Below are positions 1-10,734 of a stretch of DNA of 64,000 bases, one piece after another (within the stretch, counting starts at the first letter, position 1; each line of letters opens with the position of its first letter). Source of the stretch: Rheum nobile (Eukaryota; Streptophyta; Magnoliopsida; Caryophyllales; Polygonaceae). Both the position numbers and the translations under genes were made by a program. The stretch is taken from contig WOAB01000159.1 in assembly GCA_027886185.1 (NCBI GenBank), forward strand, positions 310,001 to 374,000, written 5' to 3'. Below the pieces are notes generated by a model. The model saw nothing but the letters and a program-made list of their open reading frames with translations, ran no database searches and was not told where the DNA came from.

Positions 1-143
1 CAATGGAGGGAAGTGATGGGACTATCTACTAGAGTGACATTATAGAGCTAACAAACTAACAACCTACACGTGCAAGACTAAACTAATCAACGAACTAAGT
101 CAATCTAAGTTGCTAACATTAGCCTAATCCATCATATTCAACA
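1..143 (-). repeat. 3' LTR of copia A (partial, cut by window start)
   Basis: Positions 1-143 match 14518-14670 with small indels. On the minus strand the LTR begins TGTTGAATATGATGG directly after a G-rich polypurine tract, and the sister copy begins TGTGAATATGG. Confidence 0.85.
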
Positions 144-157
144 CCCCCCTCAAGATG
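144..157 (-). promoter_or_regulatory. polypurine tract of copia A
   Basis: On the minus strand the sequence ATCTTGAGGGGGG lies immediately upstream of the LTR start TGTTG, the expected place for plus-strand DNA priming. Confidence 0.75.
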
Positions 158-184
158 GACGAGGTACGAGACCAATCTTCGAAA

Positions 185-1000
185 TAAGGAAATGATGTTG
201 TTGTTCCCCTAAGGCCATAGTTAGGACATCAGCTAACTGAAACTGGGAACTTATATATGTGCAGTGTGGCAATGAAGCCTTCTTGAACTTTGTCACGAAT
301 ATAATGACATTTGATCGTTAGGTGTTTTGTTCGCTTATGGAACACGAGATTCACAACAATATGTTGGGCAACTCTATTATCACACTATAGAGTGATAGAA
401 AGAGGAACTTCTATCTTCAAATTATGAAGTAAACCAATGATACATACCAGTTCACTAGTAGTTGCAGACATCACCCTATATTCAAACTCAGCAGAGCTCT
501 TGGACACAGTCTTTTGTTTCTTTGTCTTCCAAGAGACCAAAGAATCACCCAGGAATATGCAATACCTAGTGAGTGAATGTGCACTGTAAGCACAACTCCC
601 CCAGTCGGCATCGCATATAATGTAAGAATAGAACCAGAAGTAGAGGAATAAAATAGGCCAGAGTTAATAGATCCCTTTAAGTACCTAACAACAGGTAATG
701 CAACATTCATGTGAAGAGTCCTTGGATATCTCACAAACTGACTCAAGTGTTGAGTAGTGTAGGAAAGATTTGGTCGAGTCAAATTCAAATAGAGAAGTCT
801 CCCAATTAACCGACGATAACCCTCAAGATCAGGTAAACTATCACCTTGATCAATGGAGAGTTTCAAGCCTCGAGGTAGGGGGAACTTAGTTGCCTTGCAG
901 TCAAGCATCTTGGTGTCTTTCAATATGTCAACAATGTACTTTCGTTGATTCAACAATGTACTTTCGTTGATTCAACAAAGTACCTGAAGTAGAGCGAGCT
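185..1000 (-). pseudogene. copia A RNase H and end of reverse transcriptase (broken)
   Basis: An open stretch at 471-956 encodes the RT/RNase H junction typical of copia (YRRLIGRLLYLNLTRPNLSY, then VRYLKGSINSGLFY). Downstream, in a shifted frame, the RNase H core can be read (LVSWKTKKQKTVSKSSAEFE, CDNRVAQHI, HKRTKHLTIKCHYIRD). At about 945-985 a 24-bp direct duplication (ttcaacaatgtactttcg) disrupts the frame near the start of this part. Family assignment is secure; the gene cannot be functional. Confidence 0.85.
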
Positions 1001-1700
1001 AAATGCCAAGAAACTAACGGATGGGCCCAAGGTCATTAATTGTGAAAGCTAAATGAAGAGTTACCTTGGTAGCCAGTATCTCAACCTCACTAACCCTAGT
1101 AAGAAGCATGTCATCCACGTAGACTAAAGCCACAATGACAGACCCATCATGATCCTTGACAAACATAGAATAATCTTGTCGAGATTGAACATAACCAAGA
1201 GAAAAGAGCAATTTAATAAGATGTAAGTTCCTGGGCCTAAAGCTTGTTTGAGCACATAGAGAGACCTTTTAAGTATGTATACATGCCCTTGCTCAGCCAT
1301 AGAATATCCTTGAGGAACTTGCATATACACCTCCTATTTAAGGAATCCATGGAGAAATGCATTGTTTATATCCAATTGATGGATAAGCTAGGAAAAAGAA
1401 GTAGCTAAAGCCAGAAAAGTTCTAACTGAAGCAAACTTAGCTACATGTGAGAAGGTATGTTTATAGTCCTTCCCTTCAATTTTGTTATAGCCCTTTGCCA
1501 CAAGGTGAGCTTTGTGTCATTCTACTAAGCTAGTAGGTCGAAACTTAACCTTAAAAACCCACTTGCAACCAACAAGAGAGTGCGTAGGAGATAATGAAAC
1601 CAGATCCCAAATATGATTGGCTTAAAGGGCGCGCATCTAAAATTCTTACTACATAGCTTTGACCCAAAGAGGATCTTTGGCAACTTGATGATAAGAGACA
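1001..1700 (-). pseudogene. copia A reverse transcriptase (broken)
   Basis: Pieces in several frames give a copia RT in order: WVFKVKFRPTSLVE, HLVAKGYNKIEGKDY, LDINNAFLHGFLK, VYMQVPQGYSMAEQGHVYIL, SLYVLKQA, then QDYSMFVKDHDGSVIVALVYVDDMLL. The YVDD catalytic box is present at about 1107-1118. At least three frameshifts and several stops separate the pieces. Domain order and motifs leave little doubt about identity. Confidence 0.85.
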
Positions 1701-2986
1701 TGCTAAAAAAAGACATGACATTGGTGAGAGAGGCTTGATATGAAGAGGAATATACAGTTAAATGACAATGAAAGACAACAAAAGACTGACTGACATAAGT
1801 TGTGTCCTGCAAAGTGGGACAATCAAAATTTGCAAACTTCAAAGGAATGTGTTTGGGACGTGTGTATTGGAGAGGAACAATAGGTGGAGGGTTGGGAAGT
1901 GTATAAATAACTAAAGGTTCAATAGATGAAGAAGAAACAACCTCTAGATCAGGTGAGCTGTTGGAAGACAAAGGAGAGAAAGAATTCTCAAGCACATGAC
2001 TAGGTTCTAAATGAGAACCAGGAGGAAGAAGATCAGTAGAAGACAAATCAGTGGAAACATGAGAGAGAGGTAGGTTGGATACATGATCTATAACAGGATT
2101 GACTAATGGAAAAAGATGTGAAGAGGTAACCGAATAAGAGATACCTTGGAAATGAAATTTTGTTTCCCTGAAGATAACATCCTTGCTCAGTATAACCTTG
2201 TGAATGTCTAATTCATACAACTTGTATGCCTTTTGTGCATATGGGTAACCTATGAAGACACATTGCTTAGCCTTTGCCCCAAATTTATCACCACTCTTAT
2301 GCAGTGTAAAACATAAGCCACCGAGTACTCGAAGGCCACTGTAATATAATCAGCAGGTTTCTTCATGAGATTTGCAAAGGAATCCTCCATTGAAGTACAT
2401 AACTAGGCATCTTGTTCATCAAATGAGTGGAAGTTAGAACACAATCCCCCAAACACTTAATAGGAAGATTAGCATGAATCCTGAGAGCCTTGACAATTTC
2501 ATTCAAATGCCTATGCTTACATTCAACACTCCCATTCTGTTGTGGATTGCGTGGAGCAGACCACTGATGAACCACCCCAAATTTAGCAAACAAAGACTGA
2601 AAAGAGGATTGAACTATCTCTATACCATTGTCACTTCTGACACACTTGATCTTAGCAACAAACTGAGTATGCACATGAGCAAAACACTCAACAATAGTGC
2701 CATAAATCTATTCTTTGTCAATGAGTAGATAAGTCTAGGTAACCCTACTATTGTCATCCACAATAGTAAGAATGTACCTAGCACCACTTAAACTAGGTGC
2801 TAGGTACATGGGCCCCATAAATACACATGTATTAGATCAAAAGGTTGCAAAGTAGTAGAAGAACCTCTGGAAAAAGAAGCTTATGATGCTTGACAAGAAC
2901 ACAAGTGTCAAAACACAAATCCTTGACATCAAACTAGCTTTTCAAAGGCAAATGTTGTAATTTGGACAATGAAGCATGACCCAAAC
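1701..2986 (-). pseudogene. copia A integrase and IN-RT linker (broken)
   Basis: From high to low: GAG_pre-integrase piece (LGHASLSKLQHL, then FDVKDLCFDTCVLVKHHKL), a decayed first part of the core (IYGAH, DDNSR-like), then an open piece at 2363-2674 with KIKCVRSDNGIEIVQSSF and APRNPQQNGSVECKHRHL, holding the second Asp and the Glu of the D,D-E triad. The stretch 1525-2220 is the integrase C-terminus (YELDIHKVILSKDVIFRE) and the serine- and proline-rich linker to RT. The first conserved Asp region is frameshifted. The upstream part is cut by element B at 2986. Confidence 0.85.
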
Positions 2987-3730
2987 TGATGCGACCCTGC
3001 CCTCCATGACAACCATAGAGGAAGAAGAAGCCATGAGATTGCGCTCAGAAGGGGCCATGACAAGATCGCGTGCCAACGCCGTGCAATGCTTCCTCGTGTG
3101 CGTCACCGCTAGCCAAGGCAAGCCAGAGAACGCGTTCTCCCTCAAACTCCTCGCATCTAGTCCAAAGAGCGCGTTCTCTCTCGAACGCCTCACCACCATC
3201 ATTGACCGTGATCTTTGATTGTTTTGTTATTCTTTGACATTATTATTTCCAGTTATTTCTTTTGGGCGTGTGTTCCACGCGACGGGCTAGCCCATTAAGC
3301 GAGACTCGGCCCATCCGAGTCCCGCTACTCCTATAAAAGGCCATCTCAGCCTTCTGTATTAGGTTACGCTATATTTTAATCTAAGACCATTTGTCGAGAG
3401 CTTTTGCCTTCAATCTCTTAGATCGGCGTCACCCCTCTTACTTCTCATCTCCCTTCCTCCGCCGCCGACGCTACGGCACCCCACTTGAATTCTTCGAGTC
3501 TATCCCTCCACTGCCGACGCTACGGCATCGCTCGATCCACCTAGCCATCACCCATCGCGCCTATCCCTGAGGCCGCGAGTCACATTCACTTCATTGCATT
3601 GTCATCATCACCGCACTCGCTTGCTCGCGTGCAGTGACGAACACCGCGTTCCACCCATCCCCACTTGGATACGACCCTAGCGACTCACCACCAAGATCTC
3701 GATCCGGCATCCGAAGACAGGAACGCATCA
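2987..3730 (+). repeat. 5' LTR of gypsy B
   Basis: 744 bp, starts TGATGCGACC and ends AACGCATCA, matching 13326-14082 (757 bp). Termini form a 7-bp inverted repeat TGATGCG/CGCATCA. Confidence 0.93.
3332..3339 (+). promoter_or_regulatory. TATA box in the 5' LTR of B
   Basis: TATAAAAG in a GC-rich context about 345 bp into the LTR; the same box occurs in the 3' LTR at 13684. It is the only canonical TATA box I see in this LTR, so transcription likely starts about 30 bp further on. Confidence 0.6.
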
Positions 3731-3732
3731 AC

Positions 3733-3745
3733 TGGTATCAAAGCC
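3733..3745 (+). promoter_or_regulatory. primer binding site of B
   Basis: TGGTATCAAAGCC lies two bases after the LTR end. It fits the 3' end of plant initiator Met-tRNA (usual site TGGTATCAGAGC) with one change. Confidence 0.8.
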
Positions 3746-4507
3746 TTTGATCTTGTAAGTCGCTTGTCAAGTTCATTTGTTCACAATTTTTCTTCTCCAT
3801 CATCTTGCTTCCTCCATTGTCATAATTTTTTTTTGTTTTTTTCCTTGCATGTCCATCGGTTGCACAAGGCAAGCCCTTGACCGAATCCTTAGTTGATTCC
3901 CCCCGAAATTTGTGTGATTTGTTTGCTTAGAATCTTCCGAAATTGATTGCTTAATTTGCCATATCTTCTTGTTGTGGCCGTTACAAATCTTGAAGATCTT
4001 CTCTCTCATATCACCGAAAATCTAGTGATTTCTTTGCTTAGTTACTAAGCCGTTTATTTTCATTTTATTTGTGTTAATCTTATCCGATCTTCAGTCAAAC
4101 GTCAAAGACTAAGATCTCGGATTTTAAAATTCAAAAAAAGAAGAAGTCAAAGTCGAATTAAAAGAAAAAGAAAAAAAGACTCGACTAAATTCAAAAAAAG
4201 AAGAAGAGGGAAAGCCAAAATAAGGCAACCCTCTTCCACCAACGGCTTGGCTCATCTTTTTTACCCATCCACTGTCTAGATTCACACCTTAAAGGTTGAT
4301 TCTTGTGTGTTTGTGTTTGTTTACGTAAGAGGTTAAGACTTAATTCGTTGGTTTGGTTTGGTTTTGTGCTTGCTTATCACACTTATTTTGTGTTAGCCTT
4401 AGCCGCCCTCATGGCCTAAAGTCCTAGCCTACCTACGTGAACACTTGTGCCTTGTTAAGTGATTGCTTGATTGTTGGTTTTGCTGTCTTTTGTTCGTTTT
4501 TACTTGG
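3746..4507 (+). other. untranslated leader of B
   Basis: 762 bp between primer site and gag with no gene. It contains a strongly purine-rich stretch (about 4127-4215) in which 'attcaaaaaaagaagaag' occurs twice, at about 4128 and 4188. Element C has a similar A/T-run leader on its strand, consistent with common ancestry. Confidence 0.6.
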
Positions 4508-5156
4508 ATGTCTGGTCACATTGTCATAGGAAGCATGACAACCCCTACTCATCCAAGTGGAGACGGCAGTGGTGCCAACGAGAACGCGCCAAACCCGTCT
4601 TTGGTTCCCCCACATGATCAACACATTGAAGATCCCATTATGGAGCTCTCCGCTGAACAACGCGAGATACAAGAGCTAAGACGCCAAGTTGCTCACCTGC
4701 AAGGCATGCAACGCATCGCACCCATGGTGCCCACGCCGACACAATTGATCCCGATGGATGCGGCGAAAGTGCCGCGCTCCACTAACGTTGGCCCAAGCCA
4801 ACAACGCGTGGACAAGGGTAAAGGGTTGATGCCTTCGACCTCCAACCTCCAACGACGCCTCCAACGGATTCAATTAGGGATAGAGAGTCGACAAGGATAT
4901 GTGTCGCAGCGCGTACGCTACGCGCCGCGCACTACACCAACTGACTATAACAACGGATCAGAACGCGACATCGACTCCCACGGTGAGTTCTCCGAGCCTT
5001 ATGACTTCAATGGCAGGTATGCCTCCAGGCAAGTTCAACGCGATGTACCATCCTCCTTGCCGCGAGACAACAGAATGCGCCACAACGCGCGAGATGCTAT
5101 TGCACCGTGATGACCAAGTCGACGCCCACGACGCGAAGAACCAGGCTTGAGGACAC
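4508..5156 (+). pseudogene. gypsy B gag, N-terminal part (cut by C)
   Basis: Starts at the Met of MSGHIVIGSM, chosen because element C has the same start context (MSGRLVIGTM). The protein has an acidic, Asn-rich N-terminus, a short helical stretch (LSAEQREIQELRRQVAHL), then KGKGLMPSTS and FSEPYDFNGRYASRQ, all matching C. Element C interrupts gag at 5156. The next gag part is found inverted at 10356-10734 and the rest resumes at 11161. The N-terminal part is the matrix-like region of a capsid precursor; no enzymatic role. Confidence 0.8.
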
Positions 5157-6048
5157 TGATGTGTCCTTGTCTCCTGTGACAAGCCGAATTGTCAAAGGTG
5201 ATGCCTTTGGATCTAGTCCTGGTTGGGAAGTCACGTTTGAACGTCACAGTGGCGAAGATCGCGATCGGGCGAACGTGATGATGGTGGTTGTTGATGCCGG
5301 CGACTGGGAAGAGGTGGCGACAACGCGGGCTTGGTGGCGATGGAAGCGTTTTATTGGAAAGATGTATAGCGAAGGCGGAAGCGGTTTGGTGAGGGATATA
5401 AGACTTGAAGAGACAAGTCTTTGGGGTGTCGTAGCGTCGACTGCGGATGAAGGAGATGCGAAGATAGATTGGCTTGAGAGATCAAGCGTTTGCCGTAGCG
5501 TCGGCGGCGGAGGGAATGAGGATGAGAGGGATATGGGTGACGTCCGATCAAGGGAAGGAGGAATTAACACTCGACTTAAAACCTTGAACTTTAACTTGAA
5601 CGTAAGAAATAAAGAGTACAAAGTAGGGTATAAAGGGGAGGGGTCTCGACCAAGACCTAATGGGCTTGGGTCGAAACGAGCCTAAGGGCTAGCCCATGCA
5701 AGCATGCAAAAGGCACAAACCCTAAAAGATAAAAGGAAACTATCTTAAATGCTATAGATAAGGAAACTATCTAAAATGTTGCAAATAAGGAAACTATCTA
5801 AACACGCTGGAAATACCAAATATAAATAGTGTCTTAAAAAGAACGCGTGAAACTATCTAACGCGGTGAAGGCTGTGAAGGGATCATCGCGTGAGACGACG
5901 AAGTGCCAAAGTCTTCAGAAGAACGCATTGATCCGATGGTGGCTAGGGGGGGATGACGAAGAATGCGATCTTTGTACTTGGCTCTTCTGAGCGCAGGATC
6001 ATGGCTTCGTCCTTGTCTTGGGCCATCATGGGAGGCAGGGTCACATCA
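5157..6048 (-). repeat. 3' LTR of gypsy C
   Basis: 892 bp; on the plus strand starts TGATGTGTCC and ends GGGTCACATCA. The first half matches 9911-10355 directly and the second half matches 10735-11160 in reverse complement. The GAT/ACTATCT-type motif 'aaggaaactatct' is repeated three times at about 5727-5802. Confidence 0.92.
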
Positions 6049-6062
6049 TCCTCCCCCACTTG
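6049..6062 (-). promoter_or_regulatory. polypurine tract of C
   Basis: Minus strand AAGTGGGGGAGGA directly abuts the LTR start TGATGTGACC. Element B has nearly the same tract (AAGTGGGGGAGGG) at 13313-13325. Confidence 0.8.
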
Positions 6063-6524
6063 GCTGTGAAGCGTCCTCGCTTCACCATCGTTGAACTGGT
6101 GCTCGACATTCTCGTGCAAGTGCTCCTAATGTAGGTCTCCGGTGTCGAACACGAATCTTGTGCCGTAGCGTGTCGGAGAGGCACCAAACACCCAGTGGAG
6201 TATGTTTTGAAAGCTATGCAAGGCTGGTAGTAAGTTCGGTGGCTTTGCTGGCAACTCCGCCGTGAACTCTGCTGGAAACGAGGTGGCAGGTGGTGGCAAC
6301 TGCGCGGCGATGTGGGAGTAATGCATGCCGTTAGTGGGCACCTTGCTGTTCCAACTTGTAATGAAGTTCTTGGGCCGGGTGAGAAGCACATGGGGATCAC
6401 AACGACCCTGCAACACGGTGGTCGGAGGCTCGCCGTGATGTAATACGAGTAGGTGCTTCAGGGAAGAATCCCTTGGATCTGGTGTGGGTCGCGTTGCTTC
6501 TGACGCGGTCTTTGTGGCATCCAA
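6063..6524 (-). pseudogene. gypsy C integrase C-terminal vestige
   Basis: Following the protease in the same frame is a low-complexity stretch, then RYGTRFVFDTGDL (about 6133-6170), which lines up with RRCIVFEPGDLVWVHLRK of element B, the start of the GPY/F-type module of gypsy integrases. It stops at once; a pol-tail-like piece (EHQFNDGEARTLHSQVGEDD, about 6049-6110) follows in a shifted frame. The bulk of RT, RNase H and integrase is absent. I infer an internal deletion that joined the protease to the pol tail. Confidence 0.65.
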
Positions 6525-6554
6525 TTGTTTGTCGCAATCACGTTCGACCTGATC

Positions 6555-7415
6555 CTACAAGAGCTCATTAGGAGACATTGGATGCAAGGTGACGCGCTTC
6601 CCATGGTAATTGAACACATAAGTGTTCAAAAAGCCATCGTGGAGCACGCGCCTGTCAAATTGCCATGGGCGCCCAAGCAAAATATGGGTGGCGTCCATTG
6701 CAATGACATCACAAATTATAGAATCACAGTATTGGCCTATGGAAAAAGAAACTAAGCATTGGCGAGATACTGTATTACCTGGACTTGAAGAAATCCATTG
6801 GAGGGCATATGGTTGGGGATGAGGCGTCGTAGGAAATTTGAAGTGGTTGACGACCTTCTCATTCACAATATTTGCACAAGATCCTCCATCAATAATGACA
6901 CTCAAGGAAGCTGTTTGGACTAGAGCCCTTGTGTGGAACAAGTTCTCCCTTTGATCCTGTAAGGTTGCTTCCTTGACTGTGAGTAGACGCCTAGTCACCA
7001 AGCTTAAAGGTGTGCCCGCGTTCAAAGCAGCGGGTATGCAGTCATAGGCGTCGTCTTCCTCTGCGGTGCCGTCATCGATCGCGTGAAGTGTAGTCTCCTC
7101 GTCGTCACAGGACTCGTAGCCGGCGGCGGCGGTGGAGAACAACACCTTGCGAGCATTAGGGCAATCCTTCTTATAGTGGCCTCGCCCACCACATTTGTAG
7201 CACTCACGGTCGCGCGCACGATCTGTGCCCACTGGAGCTGGGCTGGGCGCGTGCTAGCGTGGCGCGGTGTTTGTCGTCGACGGCTTCGCGATGGGAGCTT
7301 GGCCTGACGCGGCTGTGGTAGACACACTGGGGAAAACAGTAGTAGAATGTAATCCACTAGGGTTAGAAGCATACCTTGATTGGCCACTTGGATAAGTGTA
7401 AGACCTCCGACGAGA
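6555..7415 (-). pseudogene. gypsy C nucleocapsid knuckle and aspartic protease
   Basis: After an in-frame stop that separates it from gag, this 225-aa open stretch (Met at 7232) has the CCHC zinc knuckle CYKCGGRGHYKKDC at its N-terminus, an acidic linker, and a pepsin-like retroviral protease whose active-site loop reads VIIDGGSCANIVN. The flap-side and C-terminal features follow (AMDATHILLGRPWQFDRRV, then HDGFLNTYVFNYHGKRV). DGGSC is a usual active site of plant gypsy proteases, so this copy of the domain looks intact, unlike that in B. No RT follows. Confidence 0.85.
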
Positions 7416-9104
7416 TTATTGTGCATGAATTTTCATCGCCGTGTGGGTGAGTGTGTTCATGTCTTTGATGGGCAAAATCTCGAGTTGATCACGGATGTTA
7501 GTGTTCAAGCCACTCAAGAATTTGGTCCTTAAAGTAGATGGTGCAACAGAGATGTTGGCCTTGTAATACATGTCTTCAAGCTTGGAAAAGAACTCGAGTG
7601 GAGTCATCGATCCCTGGAGAGCCATGGCAATGTCCAATCTCATTTGATTCCGGTAGTCTGGAGGCACGTATTTCCTGGTCATTACGTAGACTAATTGATG
7701 CCATTCTGTGACTCATGCTCTGTGGCGTCGAACGCAGTCATCTTCGAACCGATGCAACCACACGTGGGCGGCTCCTCGAAAGTTAAGCGTCGCGACGTCA
7801 ACATGGTCCTTAGGTGGCACACGATTATAGCGAAGAGTGTACTCGGTAGCCTGCACCCATTCAAGAAACACAGAGGGGTTGTATTCACCATGAAAATGCT
7901 CAATTTTTACCTTGACGTGGGGTCGCTGGTATCGAGGCTGTTCTGGGGCTGGGTTGAATGCGTTGTTTGGGGCAGCGTCATAAAGAGGGTTATAATTGGC
8001 GCGCAATCCATGTGGTCTATCGCGTCCAACTTGGTGTCTATCGCGTTGTTCGCGATCTTCGCAGACAAACTCATCCCTGGGCGCGTAGGTGTCATCGCGT
8101 TGACGTCTTCGTGGCTGGGGATCAAAGTTGTCGCGTCGATTGTCTCTCTGCTGAACATCGCGGCGCTCGCCGCCAATGTCAGGAATGCGGTTTCCTCGGG
8201 GTCGGAGACGCGGCGAAGGAATCCAATCTGAAGGGTGATCCTGCAATTCAAGTGGATCTCCAAGAGGTGGATGGAAAAAATTAGGATTGATCATACCTGA
8301 GTCCTCGATCTCTTCGTCATCATACTTGTCGAAGTCGTCTTGGACATTGGGTGTGATTGACGCGTAGCCATCAGATCCGTAACGCGGTGTTCCAACACTC
8401 TGGTGTCGTAGATGATTGCGTACATCATGGCTGCGTTGTCGGGTAGGTGGTGTCCTCAATTGAGCATCGCGTCTTGGATGCACAGTGTCGTGGCGGCTTG
8501 GTCTTCTTGGCGTCGCGTCGGCTTGGATAGCTTGACGACGTCAGCCATCGCGTGTGGCTGAATCCGGCACGCATTTCTAGGTTCTCCGAGATGCATACCG
8601 ATCATCAAAGTTGTAAGGTTCAGAGTACTCACCTCGAGAGTCGTCGGGGTCGCGGTCGGAGCCGATGTTGTAGCCAGCGGGTGTGGCTCTGGGAACGAAG
8701 CCTTGGCGGCTCTCAATGACACTCTGTAGTCTGTTGAGTTGAGGTTGAGGGTGAGAAGTGGATGGCATAACTCCTTTGCCTTTGTCTACTCTTGTCTTTG
8801 AGGGACCCGTATCGGTGGCTCCAGGTGGAGGCGGCGTGTCCATAGCACTCAGTGGAGTTGGAGTAGGCACGAGTTGTGCTGCGCGTTCTCTGGCTTCAAA
8901 ATCAGCAACGCGTTGACGAAGAGCACGGATTTCTCGCTGCTCCTCGGACAACTCCAAGATGGGGTCTTGTTGTGGTGCGTGTTCTTGAGCGCGTGGGTCC
9001 GGCGGTAGAGCCAACGGCGGTTGATCTAGGTTGGTGTTGTCGACTTCGCGGTCGTCTTGACTGGATCCAATCTGCATCGTGCCTATAACAAGACGGCCAG
9101 ACAT
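7416..9104 (-). pseudogene. gypsy C gag (several in-frame stops)
   Basis: Gag starts at the Met of MSGRLVIGTM (9104) and stays in one frame through 7416. N-terminus: acidic, then helical LSEEQREIRALRQRVADF, KGKGVMPSTS and EYSEPYNFDDRYASR. The retrotransposon gag domain follows (KVKIEHFHGEYNPSVFLEWV, LNFRGAAHVWLHRFEDD, TRKYVPPDYRNQMRLDIA, GLNTNIRDQLEILPIKDM). Stops interrupt it near 8577, between 8577 and 8483, at 7713 and at 7416. Capsid and nucleocapsid precursor by family; non-functional here. Confidence 0.85.
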
Positions 9105-9894
9105 GGGAGTAAAAACGAACCAAAAGACAACAAAGAACAACAACCAAGCAAATCACTAGTCAAGTCACAAAGTTCATGTAGGTAGGGCTTGTTTGGGCTT
9201 GCAGTGAGGGCGGCTTGGCTTGCACAAGAGTTGGTGTATCAAGCAAGTTGCAATCAAACAAACAAGAACAAATTGAAACCCTAAAACAAACGTAAACAAA
9301 GCAACCGAGTAGCAAGAAATCACCTTCTAGGAAGCTTACCTAGACGGTAGAGAGACATAGAAGATGAGCTTAGACCTGGGTGAGGGAGTTAGGGTTGCCT
9401 TATTTTGGCTTTACCTAACTTTGGATTTTTTTTTTTGAATATCTTTTTGATTTTTTTTTTAATATCCGAGATCTTATCTTTTGATCTTTTCGGATTTGTA
9501 AAAGGAAACAAAAATAAAAAGGTCTAAGTAACAAGAATATCACAAGTGTGATTTTAGAGATAAGAGAGAAAAGATAAGATTTGATGATATCTTATAAGGA
9601 AAGTGGTAAACTTAACTAAAAAGCAAAATCAAGCAAACAAGGAAACTCTATCCACGCATGAAATAAGGAAACAAAATATTCTAGCATGCAAGATAACAAA
9701 ATACCTAACACACCAAAACTTGGGGAAGAAGAAAAAAAAAATCCGGCCAAGGTGTGACCTTGTAGAAACCGAAGGGTGTTTGCAAATATGGAATTGTTTT
9801 TGGTTTTTCGCGATATTTTGATGACAGCAAACGATGGGGGTCAGAAAAATTGTGAACAAAATTGAAACTTGAGTTCGTGACTTATAAGACTGCT
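9105..9894 (-). other. untranslated leader of C
   Basis: 790 bp between gag start and primer site, without a gene. Holds long T and A runs (9426-9465, 9727-9742) and resembles the purine-run leader of B. Confidence 0.55.
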
Positions 9895-9908
9895 GGGCTC
9901 TGATACCA
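9895..9908 (-). promoter_or_regulatory. primer binding site of C
   Basis: Minus strand TGGTATCAGAGCCC, complementary to initiator Met-tRNA, two bases after the LTR end (LTR starts at 9911 on the plus strand). Confidence 0.88.
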
Positions 9909-9910
9909 AT

Positions 9911-10355
9911 TGATGTGTCCTTGTCTCTTGTGACAAGCCGAATTGTCAAAGGTGATGCCTTTGGATCTAGTCCTAGTTGGGAAGTCACGTCTGAATGTCA
10001 CAGTGGTGAAGATCGCGATCGGGCAAATGCGATGATGGTGGTTGTTGATGCCGGCGACTGGGAAGAGGTGGCGACAACGCGGGCTTGGTGGCGATGGAAG
10101 CATTTTGATGGAAAGATGGATAGCGAAGGCGGAAGCGGTTTGGTGAGGGATATAAGACTTGAAGAGACAAGTCTTTGGGGTGTCGTAGCGTCGACTGCGG
10201 ATGAAGGAGATGCGAAGATAGATTGGCTTGCGAGATCAAGCGTTTGCCGTAGCGTCGGCGGCGGAGGGAATGTGGATGAGAGGGATATGGGTGACGTCCG
10301 ATCAAGGGAAGGAGGAATTAATACTCGACTTAAAACCTTGAACTTTAACTTGAAC
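9911..10355 (-). repeat. 5' LTR of gypsy C, in-place part
   Basis: 445 bp matching 5157-5601 of the other LTR with few substitutions. Similarity ends sharply after 'cttgaac' at 10355, the left inversion breakpoint. Confidence 0.92.
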
Positions 10356-10734
10356 ATGGCGTCGGTGTCACGGTTGGGCATCTCCCTCGCCGTGGTGACG
10401 ATAGTCACTCGGCATGTCTTCGCGGCGTTGGCCGCGTGTATCACGTTCCATGTTGCCCTGGAAATGCTGATGTGGTTGGATGTGGAGCTGCAGTGGCGGA
10501 ACCCAGTCCGCGGGTCGATCCTACAACTCAATAGCATCACCAAGAGGGGGGTGATAAGAACCGGGATTTATCATACCTGAGTCTTCAAATTCCTCATCGT
10601 CGAACTCATCAAAGTCATCATGGATGGTCGGCGTCGTGGAGCCATAGCCATCGGAGCCATAGCGCGGTGTGCGCGCTCTCTGGTGGGAAAGGTGGTCTTG
10701 GACGTCGAACGGTACGGGTGTCGGGGCAGGTGTC
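10356..10734 (-). pseudogene. gypsy B gag, middle part, inverted
   Basis: Read on the minus strand it encodes RARTPRYGSDGYGSTTP, FDEFDDEEFEDSGMINP and SYHPPLGDAIEL, matching the corresponding gag part of C (GTPRYGSDGYASITP, YDDEEIEDSGMINPN, FHPPLGDPLEL). It then has a stop and a more divergent arginine-rich stretch. It belongs between 5156 and 11161 of B and has been flipped with the neighbouring LTR piece. Confidence 0.85.

Larger units (their letters stand above)
1..2986 (-). mobile_element. Ty1/copia element A, 3' part (interrupted by B)
   Basis: Minus-strand copia remnant. Read from high to low coordinates it carries GAG_pre-integrase, integrase core, reverse transcriptase and RNase H, the copia order, then a polypurine tract and the start of an LTR at 143. 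The element continues at 14083-14670 after the nested gypsy element B; the site CAAAC is present on both sides of B (2982-2986 and 14083-14087). The window begins inside the 3' LTR, so the outer target duplication cannot be checked. Frames are broken in many places, so the element is dead. Confidence 0.9.
5157..10355 (-). mobile_element. Ty3/gypsy element C, non-autonomous, nested in B gag
   Basis: Minus-strand element. Its 3' LTR is 5157-6048; its 5' LTR began at 9911 but only 9911-10355 is in place, the remainder lying inverted at 10735-11160. Primer site at 9895-9908, polypurine tract at 6049. The target duplication is GACAC at 5152-5156; its partner, read as GTGTC, is at 10730-10734 inside the inverted block, right next to the LTR end. 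One minus-strand frame holds gag, CCHC knuckle and protease with a few stops, then a vestige of the integrase C-terminus. No RT or integrase core. Confidence 0.92.

Noticed and set aside
5107..5685. 192-aa plus-strand frame in the C LTR
   Set aside because: Lies in LTR DNA, is mirrored in the other LTR and has no domain; a frame shadow in GC-rich sequence.
9915..10580. 221-aa plus-strand frame across 10356
   Set aside because: Crosses the inversion breakpoint and joins LTR to antisense gag; chance frame.
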